This document shows positions 10,172-16,447 of a stretch of 64,000 nucleotides of DNA, piece after piece. This DNA is from Burkholderiaceae bacterium (GTDB lineage Bacteria; Pseudomonadota; Gammaproteobacteria; Burkholderiales; Burkholderiaceae_C), in NCBI GenBank assembly GCA_016790575.1, contig JAEUOU010000010.1, positions 62,001 to 126,000 of the forward strand. The letters are read 5' to 3'. The position numbers were made by a program, and so were the translations under genes. Position 1 is the stretch's first letter; each line of letters begins with the position of its first letter. The notes beneath the pieces are model-generated. The model was not told where the DNA came from and made no database searches. It saw only the letters and a list, made by a program, of their open reading frames with translations.

Positions 10172-11194
10172 ATGGCACGAGCATCTAGTCCGGAGGTCAG
10201 AAACGAGGCAGAAGAGTCTCTGGCCCGAATGCAGACCTTTGATGTACAGCAACTGCCGCGCGAGTCTGAACTAGGGACTGAACTCAACTTTCGCGCCGCC
10301 GTCGAACCCGCCGAGCGACTGGTCTCGCTGTACAAACGCCTCTCCGTGACAGCACTGGACGATCTCTCCGTTCAGGCATTGCAGCAGATTAAGGATCGGG
10401 CGAACACCGACTTCACACACCTTAAGCAAGTACTCGACTTCAAGGTCGCGACGCAATCCAACCCACAGCAGACCCGCGACTCTCTGATTCAGCAGATTGC
10501 GCAGACCTACGAACCATCTTTTCAGATACTTCATCCGTACATCGCATACTCTCTTCACAGGTCGGCAGACTTCCAACGCCTCGACGCTGACGCAAGAGCA
10601 ACGATGCAGGCAATCGCCGATCGGGCAAGGAAGCTCGAAACGCAGCTGCAGGAGCACGAAGGAGAAGCCAAGAGGGTTCTTGAGGAAGTGCGCAAGGTGG
10701 CAGCCGAGGAAGGGGTCACTCAACAGTCGATTCACTTCAAGAACGAAGCGGAACGACATGAAGGCGAGGCCGTTACCTGGCAAACACGAACTGTGAATCT
10801 GGCGTGGGGCCTTGGTACATATGCGGTCATCAGCATCTTCCTGCACAAGGTTCCATTTCTCGCTCCGACGAACAGCTATGAGACAGTACAGCTTGCAGTG
10901 AGTAAAGTCTTGGTCTTCTCGGTGCTGGCCTACATGCTCTTCTTGGCAGCTAGAAACTTCCTCAGCCACAAACACAACGCCATCGTGAATCGTCACAGGC
11001 AGAACGCACTCATGACCCACAAGGCGCTTGTCGAAGCGGCCAACGAGTCCGGCGTTCGCGACGCGATAATGGTCCAGGCGGCAGGCTGCATCTTCGCGCC
11101 CCAGGGAACGGGGTACACGCAAGAGTCGACGGTAGACACTCAAGGAGCTAGACCAGTAGTGGAGCTACTGTCAAAGTCGATGCCGAAAGCGTGA
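10172..11194 (+). CDS. Cassette 1: coiled-coil membrane protein of unknown function
   Basis: 340 residues, ATG with GGGGAG upstream. Residues 1-205 are charged and helical; a coiled coil is likely around RARKLETQLQEHEGEAKRVL. Two hydrophobic helices follow (LAWGLGTYAVISIFLH near 215 and VLVFSVLAYMLFLAA near 250). A cytosolic tail then includes SHKHNAIVNRHRQNALMTHK and AIMVQAAGCIFAPQGTGY. Tails of this general kind occur in membrane-anchored proteins of accessory and defence islands, which is a weak hint only. No catalytic motif was recognised. Base composition is visibly less GC-rich than the core genes. The stop codon lies at the first base of attC1. Confidence 0.8.
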   Translation: MARASSPEVRNEAEESLARMQTFDVQQLPRESELGTELNFRAAVEPAERLVSLYKRLSVTALDDLSVQALQQIKDRANTDFTHLKQVLDFKVATQSNPQQTRDSLIQQIAQTYEPSFQILHPYIAYSLHRSADFQRLDADARATMQAIADRARKLETQLQEHEGEAKRVLEEVRKVAAEEGVTQQSIHFKNEAERHEGEAVTWQTRTVNLAWGLGTYAVISIFLHKVPFLAPTNSYETVQLAVSKVLVFSVLAYMLFLAARNFLSHKHNAIVNRHRQNALMTHKALVEAANESGVRDAIMVQAAGCIFAPQGTGYTQESTVDTQGARPVVELLSKSMPKA

Positions 11195-11323
11195 ATCTAA
11201 CCCCTCGCTCAAGCTGACCCGCTACGGCAGGCACTGTAAGCCCGGCCCGAGCCAGTCGAACTATCGTCTCAGTCCGGGCTTACAGTACCTGCCTCCGCGG
11301 GCAGCTTAGCTCGAACGTTAGAC
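11195..11323 (+). repeat. attC site of cassette 1
   Basis: It opens with ATCTAAC and closes with GTTAGAC at 11317-11323. Between lie long imperfect complementary arms: GGCAGGCACTGTAAGCCCGG against CCGGGCTTACAGTACCTGCC, and outer AAGCTG/CAGCTT. The length of 129 bases is normal for attC. Confidence 0.93.
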
Positions 11324-11328
11324 GGCTC

Positions 11329-11643
11329 ATGCAACGTGCCGTCCGCGTCACCCTCATGCTCGTCGCACTGAGCCTGCTCCTTGCGCCGATCCACATCTTG
11401 CTTGCGTGGCCGCGGCTGCCCACTTCTCTCTTCGGCTGGGTCGTCCTGCTCTTCCTTACCGTCCCTCTAGCCGTGCTCGGCGAGTGGTTGCTTCAGTACC
11501 GCGACATCCGTTTTCTACGCCCAATCGACAGTCTCGCAACGCGGGTCGCGTCCTCGCCATACCGTCTCCCTGTCGCGGTCGCTTGTGTGGTCGTCGTCGG
11601 CGCCGTTGCGTTCGCGCTTCTGTTTGTTCTCGTTGCCCCATGA
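11329..11643 (+). CDS. Cassette 2: small three-helix membrane protein
   Basis: 104 residues. It contains three hydrophobic segments: VTLMLVALSLLLAPIHILLA, FGWVVLLFLTVPLAVLGEW and LPVAVACVVVVGAVAFALLF. No family was recognised. The ATG lies only six bases after the attC1 core, so there is no room for a normal ribosome site unless attC sequence supplies it. The cassette's 3' end has the matching core GTCTAAC at 11675, but the rest of its attC is missing or displaced. Confidence 0.65.
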   Translation: MQRAVRVTLMLVALSLLLAPIHILLAWPRLPTSLFGWVVLLFLTVPLAVLGEWLLQYRDIRFLRPIDSLATRVASSPYRLPVAVACVVVVGAVAFALLFVLVAP

Positions 11644-11674
11644 TCATCCCTGCACACCGCTCGCTTCGGCCGCC

Positions 11675-12191
11675 GTCTAACCCTTCGTGTATGGACTCCC
11701 CCACAAAGGCAAGAAACTGATTGATGTTTTGGCTGTTGGGGAAACGCCTGCAGTCGACTATCCGGCATCTATGACCGGCCCCCTTATCCCCGTACCAAGC
11801 GCAACTTCCCGCCGGCCACCGCCCCTTTGGCCTTTTTAGGCAGGTTTTCAGGCTAAAAGCCCCAATACCCAGCGAAAAAAGGTCATTGTTTGCTATGAAA
11901 ACTGGACTAGTTTCAGGGTCGCCCGGGCCCGGTGCGGTCTTCCACCCGGGGCCGCGCCGGGACTCGTACCCGCGGCAGGCCGTCAACCATCCACACCGAG
12001 CCCAACGCGGTACGGAAACAGCCGGGGCGATGCAACTATGGGGTGCCGGGTTTCGGGGGTTCTTTAGACCTGTGAATTTGCCCAGTAAAAGGCTTGCAAT
12101 CCGTTGATGTACAACAATTTTCTGGCGGATTCCGCGCCCAGAATATCCTGCGCGGTCCAGCTTATCCGGCAGAATCTTCGGCATACATTAC
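11675..12191 (+). other. Disrupted attC of cassette 2 and non-coding stretch
   Basis: GTCTAAC at 11675-11681 is the exact complement of the cassette 2 start and marks the left end of its attC. No right half follows at normal distance. The next core, GTTGGGC, is at 12192, more than 500 bases on. The stretch between contains dispersed repeat copy 4 (11861-11905) and GC-rich sequence with no convincing gene on either strand. It looks like an insertion into, or rearrangement of, attC2. Confidence 0.6.
11861..11905 (+). repeat. Dispersed 40-bp repeat, copy 4 (inside the cassette array)
   Basis: CCAATACCCAGCG is followed by AAAAAAGGTCATTGTTTGC and TATGAAAACTGGACT. It is nearly the same as copy 3 at 8901, including about 15 bases of left flank, and has the same orientation. 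Copies 3 and 4 therefore form direct repeats around intI, attI and cassettes 1-2. Confidence 0.9.
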
Positions 12192-12213
12192 GTTGGGCAG
12201 CTATGAGGTTCCT

Positions 12214-12903
12214 ATGATGCGCATTCCAATCTTTTTTTTAGTCGGCGCGCTAATGTCCGTTGTCGTAGAGGCCCATACGAGTTACGAGGCCGACCTCGTT
12301 TGCCCGATCGGTGGTGAGAAATTCAAAGCGGTGCTTGCTGGCTCTGGGACAAGCTATGGCAAGTTTCTCGATCTAAAACCATATGGCCCTATCGCAGCAC
12401 CTTGGCCTCTTGCCAAATGCCCAGCCAATGGCTTTGTCATGTTTCAGGACAAGTTTTCTGATACCGAACTTAGTCGCCTCGAAACATTCGTCGCCTCTAC
12501 TCAGTATCAGGAATTGAAGAAAACTCACACCAACTACTACCTTGCTGCGTCGCTTCAGCGGCAAATTGACGCTCCACTCTCTCAATTAGCCTCAACCCTG
12601 CTACAAGCCACTTGGGAGGCTCCCGGCGGCCTCTATTCCGTCTATGCCGCTGAAGCACTGGAGGCCTATCTTGCTTTACTGAAAGTCGAACCAACGGACA
12701 GCAAGAGTTGGGTAACTTATCAGCTAATTGCTGGTGAGCTGGAGCGACGCTTGGGGAAATTCGAGGCCGCTGCGAACCGATTTTCTGTTTTGAAAGAGAA
12801 CCCCAGTCTCAATTCATTCGTAAAAGGAATAATAGAATTTCAGCTCCAACTAATCTCGGAGCAAAACTTGACGTCTCAGCCAATTCCCAGCGGCAAGAAG
12901 TGA
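12214..12903 (+). CDS. Cassette 3: exported protein of unknown function
   Basis: 229 residues from ATG at 12214 (a second ATG follows at once). A signal peptide is clear: IPIFFLVGALMSVVVEA, then mature HTSYEADLVCPIGGEKF. The CPIGG and later KCPANGF segments place two Cys residues in a short N-terminal module, like a half-lost zinc ribbon. The C-terminal half is helical and TPR-like (AAEALEAYLALLKVEP, YQLIAGELERRLGKFEAAAN). The family was not recognised. The cassette begins at GTTGGGC (12192) and ends at the complementary GCCCAAC. A/T content is higher than in neighbouring core genes. Confidence 0.75.
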   Translation: MMRIPIFFLVGALMSVVVEAHTSYEADLVCPIGGEKFKAVLAGSGTSYGKFLDLKPYGPIAAPWPLAKCPANGFVMFQDKFSDTELSRLETFVASTQYQELKKTHTNYYLAASLQRQIDAPLSQLASTLLQATWEAPGGLYSVYAAEALEAYLALLKVEPTDSKSWVTYQLIAGELERRLGKFEAAANRFSVLKENPSLNSFVKGIIEFQLQLISEQNLTSQPIPSGKK

Positions 12904-12915
12904 TGGTGCAGCGCT

Positions 12916-12985
12916 GCCCAACCCATCATTCCACCGGACGCTGCGCGATAAAGCCGCGCAGTGCCGGTGAATTCATTCGTTAGGC
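12916..12985 (+). repeat. attC site of cassette 3
   Basis: A 70-base site from GCCCAAC to GTTAGGC. Inner arms GCTGCGCG/CGCGCAG and CACCGGAC/GTGCCGGTG are visible. Its left arm AACCCATCATTCCACCGGAC is identical to that of attC6, so the two sites are closely related. Confidence 0.95.
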
Positions 12986-13006
12986 CTCACATTCAAAGGA
13001 CTCTTC

Positions 13007-13615
13007 ATGCCATCCAGATTCTTACCCTCTCTCGCCGCGGCCGCCGTACTGACCGGTTGCGCGGTGGGCCAAACGACCATGGACAGGGATCCACCGGATC
13101 TGCGGTCCCTTGGTGAGGATGCGATCCTTGTCTTGAAGCTCCAGCCAGAGTACAGAGTTCACATCATCTCTGGAACCAAAACCACTGACGGCTGGGCGTC
13201 AGACGAGACGCCAATGAGCAGTGCAGTCGTCGTCAACACCTTTCCGAAGAGAGAGTACATAGTTGCGCGGGTCAAAGGTACGCGGTCAAACCAAGTCTAC
13301 GGACTCTCGGCTGTCTTGCCGGCGGGAATCGGTGTGGCGGTGCCTCACTTCAAGGCCTGCACAGGTGACTTAACACCGACCTTTGAGGTGCCGCCGGGAC
13401 AGGTGACGTACGTGGGCAGTGTGCTCGTCACGGGGAAGGGAGACGTCGTTCAACCCGGTCCGAGTGAAGACTTGTCCCGTGTAAGGGCTCAGCTATCTGT
13501 CGATTTCCCTGCAGCATCGTCCGCGATGGAGTTCAGGCCACTGAAGATGACGCGTCTCAGCAAGGCACTTTGCGCAAGCCCGAAGATTGTCGTTCCGGTG
13601 CCGACTGTCCGGTGA
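13007..13615 (+). CDS. Cassette 4: predicted lipoprotein
   Basis: 202 residues. The N-terminus FLPSLAAAAVLTGCAVGQ has a lipobox (LTGC, Cys near residue 18), predicting lipidation and anchoring in the outer or inner membrane. The mature part is beta-rich, with ILVLKLQPEYRVHIISGTK and a segment FEVPPGQVTYVGSVLVTGKG that recalls small envelope lipoproteins. No family was recognised. GTTAGGCCTCAC at its start is exactly complementary to GTGAGGCCTAAC at its end, so it is a complete cassette. Confidence 0.78.
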   Translation: MPSRFLPSLAAAAVLTGCAVGQTTMDRDPPDLRSLGEDAILVLKLQPEYRVHIISGTKTTDGWASDETPMSSAVVVNTFPKREYIVARVKGTRSNQVYGLSAVLPAGIGVAVPHFKACTGDLTPTFEVPPGQVTYVGSVLVTGKGDVVQPGPSEDLSRVRAQLSVDFPAASSAMEFRPLKMTRLSKALCASPKIVVPVPTVR

Positions 13616-13616
13616 G

Positions 13617-13744
13617 GCCTAACTTAGCGCTCAACCGGACCCGCCACGGCAAGGCGCCCCGCGCTGGTGGTGGGGGCTTCGCCCATTCTCCACCACCAGC
13701 GCGGGGCGCCTTGCCGCGTCGTGCCGGTTAGCTCTACGTTATGT
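13617..13744 (+). repeat. attC site of cassette 4, with a long perfect stem
   Basis: It runs from GCCTAAC to GTTATGT. It contains a 26-base perfect inverted repeat (13648-13673 with 13690-13715, beginning GGCAAGGCGCCCC) around a 16-base loop. This is longer and more perfect than in most attC sites and would fold very stably. Confidence 0.92.
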
Positions 13745-13759
13745 CGCAGGGCCAATAGC

Positions 13760-14305
13760 ATGAACGTTGCCTACAAATTCAAGATCTCGCCGCCCGCCAG
13801 TCCTTCGGTGGACAAGGCGTCGCCGCTGCCCGAAGAGTTGATTCTGTCAATCCCTCCTGCGTATTGGTCGATCCCGCCTCTTGGCATGATTGCCTTTCCA
13901 GGGTTTGCGTGCGTTAGCACGCAATCTCCAGTCACATTCGCTCACCCTGCCGGACACGCAGCTGTAGTGACTGTGCGGTCTGTGGACGGCAGCCCTACAG
14001 AGCAACAATCCGCTGAGGTTGTGGAAGCTTCTCGTAAGCAAGTTCAGGAGATCTTGAGCAACGTCATAGAAAGACACGGTGCTCCCAACGTTTCGAGCGA
14101 TGAATTGGCCTTGTGGGAAGGCATCCGGCTTGTCAAGGTACGAGCCAATGTCCCTAGCTTCGCTGGACCACGCTATTTTCTTCTCTACGCTGCAATAAGC
14201 CCAATAGGACACTTAGCGCTAATCACAGTTGAAGGTCCCGGCGCCCCCTCTGAAATGGCGATCAAACTCGATCCAATAGTCAAGGCGGTGCGCTTTGCAA
14301 CATAA
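13760..14305 (+). CDS. Cassette 5: hypothetical cytoplasmic protein
   Basis: 181 residues from ATG at 13760. There is no signal peptide. It opens with YKFKISPPASPS. LPEELILSIPPAYW is followed by a beta-rich part and LLYAAISPIGHLALITVEGP near the end. The 'IPP.W..........VSF' start and late 'G..ALI' strand are loosely like DcrB/PsbP-fold proteins, but the match is too weak to name. The 3' end overlaps the attC5 core by six bases. The start lies in a cassette opened by GTTATGTCGC, and ACATAAC closes it. Confidence 0.65.
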   Translation: MNVAYKFKISPPASPSVDKASPLPEELILSIPPAYWSIPPLGMIAFPGFACVSTQSPVTFAHPAGHAAVVTVRSVDGSPTEQQSAEVVEASRKQVQEILSNVIERHGAPNVSSDELALWEGIRLVKVRANVPSFAGPRYFLLYAAISPIGHLALITVEGPGAPSEMAIKLDPIVKAVRFAT

Positions 14306-14359
14306 CAGGTCGGCTCAGAGGCGACGGCCTTGGGCCGCGCCTGGCCTCCAACGTTCGGC
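14300..14359 (+). repeat. attC site of cassette 5
   Basis: A short 60-base site from ACATAAC to GTTCGGC. Arms GAGGC/GCCTC and GGCC/GGCC are seen around a small loop. The left core overlaps the stop codon of the cassette 5 gene. Confidence 0.8.
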
Positions 14360-14404
14360 GTCATGACGAAGCTGCAGTTTTTATAAGGGAACCGGGTATT
14401 GCTT

Positions 14405-15406
14405 ATGTTCACCCTCATTGAGTCCAAATTAGAAATCGCCAAGGCTCAGCGTAAGCTGGAATCTGCCATTCGTCGAGATTTCAAGCAAAGGGCAACCAAG
14501 AACATTGGCTACCCTGGGGGTACGACCTTCGACGCCTCTGTGTTCACCGATGGAACCTACTGGTACTGGTCATCCGACCACAAAGGCAAGGATGTCGCGA
14601 ATCCAAGGCGCCTAAACTGGTTCGGCCTGTTTAATGCCGAAGGTGGTTTGCAGATTTCGGTCGAAATAAACACTGCATACGAAGGGCGCAACGACCAAGT
14701 CGCCGGATTCTTTGCTCGCGACAACACTACCGGGTCGATCTACCTTCTACATTCCGGGCGTGTGGGCGGCGGAACTAAAGGCGTTGGTAAGTCCGCGTTT
14801 CTGGCATGGAGCGACCAGCGTCCTGTAGATATTGTTGATTCATCTGGGGGTGTCCGAGAGGGTGTATTGGTTATGCCAATCGATGGCATTGCTGCAAGTC
14901 GTTCTGCTGTTCGGTACGTCGATATCATTGCCCGCTTCAAACTGGCTGTTCGTGCCGGCGACATCGAAACGCATGAGTTTCAGCGTAAGAAAAAGGAACT
15001 CGACGACTTTTACTCCGAGGCACGCGGAAGGCGAAAGGGGCGGCGATCTGCCGAGATCGACTATTTATCTCGCCATGGCGACGTTGTTGATGCTTTGAAC
15101 TCATGGCGCACGTCGGAACCACTTCCCAAAGGAGGACGCATTGTCAAGAACGTCCTGATCGATATGGGGGTCGCAGTTGGTCGTGATCTTGTTGAGGTTT
15201 TTGAAGTCAAGACGAGTACGGCGCGATCAGACGTCTATTGCGCCATCGGCCAACTCATGGTTCATGGCACAGCTGCGGGCTGCCGAAGAGCAATCGTCCT
15301 GCCTCACAAAGAGGCAATCGCTGCTGACTTGAAAGATGCGCTACAGCGGCTAAGAATTGAGCTTCTGAAGTTCAAGCTGGACGAACAGAAGGCAACGATA
15401 TTCTGA
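14405..15406 (+). CDS. Cassette 6: predicted PD-(D/E)XK nuclease
   Basis: 333 residues from ATG at 14405. A TTG two codons earlier is better placed after AAGGGA and may be the true start. Residues 30-170 form an uncharacterised domain with TDGTYWYWSSD and LNWFGLFNAEGGLQISVEIN. The C-terminal part shows the restriction-endonuclease fold order: Asp near 253 (VLIDMG), Glu-X-Lys near 267-269 (VFEVKT), then AIGQLMVHG with Gln near 283. Such nucleases occur in restriction, defence and repair. The target is unknown. GTTCGGCGTCA at the cassette start is the exact complement of its end. Confidence 0.78.
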   Translation: MFTLIESKLEIAKAQRKLESAIRRDFKQRATKNIGYPGGTTFDASVFTDGTYWYWSSDHKGKDVANPRRLNWFGLFNAEGGLQISVEINTAYEGRNDQVAGFFARDNTTGSIYLLHSGRVGGGTKGVGKSAFLAWSDQRPVDIVDSSGGVREGVLVMPIDGIAASRSAVRYVDIIARFKLAVRAGDIETHEFQRKKKELDDFYSEARGRRKGRRSAEIDYLSRHGDVVDALNSWRTSEPLPKGGRIVKNVLIDMGVAVGRDLVEVFEVKTSTARSDVYCAIGQLMVHGTAAGCRRAIVLPHKEAIAADLKDALQRLRIELLKFKLDEQKATIF

Positions 15407-15407
15407 C

Positions 15408-15477
15408 GCCGAACCCATCATTCCACCGGACCTTGCGCAAAATGCCGCGCAAGGCCAGTGAATTCAATCGTTAAGGC
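15408..15477 (+). repeat. attC site of cassette 6
   Basis: From GCCGAAC to GTTAAGGC. The arms CTTGCGC/GCGCAAG are perfect. It shares the left-arm sequence CCCATCATTCCACCGGAC and the right-arm AGTGAATTCAATCGTTA theme with attC3. Confidence 0.93.
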
Positions 15478-15488
15478 TCGCATTCGAG

Positions 15489-15908
15489 ATGTTGCCGGCA
15501 CTCAAGCGAAAAGCGGGCGAGGCGCTTCTAGTTGCTGCGGACGTCGCTGGCATTGTCGCGTCCCTAGCGGGCGCGTCGATCGTCGCGTTCTTGGGCAAGG
15601 TAATGCTTGCGGTCGTCCTCTTCGCGGTGGCTCTCGGCTTCTGCCTACGCCTCTCGGCCCGGAGAAAGGTAAAGTTCGCCGCCCCACATCCTTATCCCGC
15701 ATGGACAAGGCCTGCCTCGGCGTTGCTTGCTTTCGTTGAGGTGGCGCTACTCGTGGAGGCAACGAATCTGCCCGTTCGGTTCATTCAACCCGGCTTCGAG
15801 CCGTGGCACTGGGCGCTTGTCGTCGCTGCATTTGTGGTTGCATACTCGCTGCACATGCGCCTGTTTCGCGCGTTGGTGGGGCAGAAGAATGTCGCGACGC
15901 AGCCTTAA
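15489..15908 (+). CDS. Cassette 7: small integral membrane protein
   Basis: 139 residues. Four hydrophobic segments are visible: VAADVAGIVASLAGASIVAF, VMLAVVLFAVALGFCL, ALLAFVEVALLVEA and WALVVAAFVVAYSLHMRLF. The first is close to the second. Between them lies a basic loop RLSARRKVKFAAPHPYPAW. No family was recognised. The cassette starts with GTTAAGGCTCGC, and GCAGCCTTAAC at its stop codon is a near complement, so the cassette's left and right cores are both present. Confidence 0.68.
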   Translation: MLPALKRKAGEALLVAADVAGIVASLAGASIVAFLGKVMLAVVLFAVALGFCLRLSARRKVKFAAPHPYPAWTRPASALLAFVEVALLVEATNLPVRFIQPGFEPWHWALVVAAFVVAYSLHMRLFRALVGQKNVATQP

Positions 15909-15945
15909 CAAACAAGTCGACACGGACGCTTTGCGGCGTCCGGTC
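15902..15945 (+). repeat. Left part of the attC of cassette 7
   Basis: GCCTTAAC at the stop codon of cassette 7 is followed by a hairpin CGGACGC/GCGTCCG (15923-15942). A GTTRRRY right end is not found nearby. The next such core is GTTAGAC at 16393, beyond the reversed yoeB gene. The site is incomplete or has been split. Confidence 0.5.
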
Positions 15946-15996
15946 GCTGCACTCCCTCCTGGCGCAAGTCGCCGGTCACACGCACGTCGGACCGCG

Positions 15997-16263
15997 CTAA
16001 TAGTGGTAGCGCAATTGGGCAATCAGCATTGAATCGCCATCCATCCTGTAAACCATGCGGTGCTCGTCGGTGATTCTTCGAGACCAGTATCCAGCAAGCG
16101 CATGCTTCAAAGGTTCAGGCTTGCCGATTCCGGCAAAAGGTTCGCGCTGCACCTCTTTGATCAGTTTGTTGATGCGCTCAACCATGCGTTTGTCTTGTTG
16201 TTGCCAGTAAAGGTAGTCATCCCATGCGGTAGCCGCCTGGGGAGTCCATGTCCGCCCCTTCAA
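15997..16263 (-). CDS. yoeB: YoeB-like toxin, orphan, reversed in the array
   Basis: 88 residues if it starts at the TTG at 16263; the frame itself is open to 16353. From WTPQAATAWDDYLYWQQQDK to the end WSRRITDEHRMVYRMDGDSM...QLRYHY, it follows E. coli YoeB closely, including the catalytic C-terminal Arg-Tyr-His-Tyr. YoeB is a ribosome-dependent mRNA endonuclease, always paired with the antitoxin YefM encoded just upstream. Here the upstream minus-strand sequence does not encode a YefM-like protein, and there is no ATG. Its original 5' end and antitoxin seem to have been lost. It is probably poorly or not expressed, or is controlled by a distant antitoxin. Confidence 0.8.
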   Translation of the reverse strand: MKGRTWTPQAATAWDDYLYWQQQDKRMVERINKLIKEVQREPFAGIGKPEPLKHALAGYWSRRITDEHRMVYRMDGDSMLIAQLRYHY

Positions 16264-16348
16264 AGCCGGCGTGCAGGCCACGGCCACATACAAGCCATCG
16301 ACCGCACGCTTTCCGCGGGCGGCTCGCCGTCGCCTGGGGGCCGTACCC

Positions 16349-16399
16349 CGCAACTGCGCGGATCACTCGGGACGGGGGCGTCCCTTTCATTCGTTAGAC
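16349..16399 (+). repeat. attC-like right end before the CPBP gene
   Basis: A hairpin GGGACG/CGTCCC is followed by TTTCATTCGTTAGAC; GTTAGAC at 16393-16399 is a good right core. A matching left core is weak (GCAAC at about 16350). This marks the boundary between the yoeB segment and the CPBP gene. Confidence 0.5.
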
Positions 16400-16447
16400 T
16401 GCGCAGATGCCTGGTGGCGATGCCTTCCTTCCCCTACGGTGATCGCA

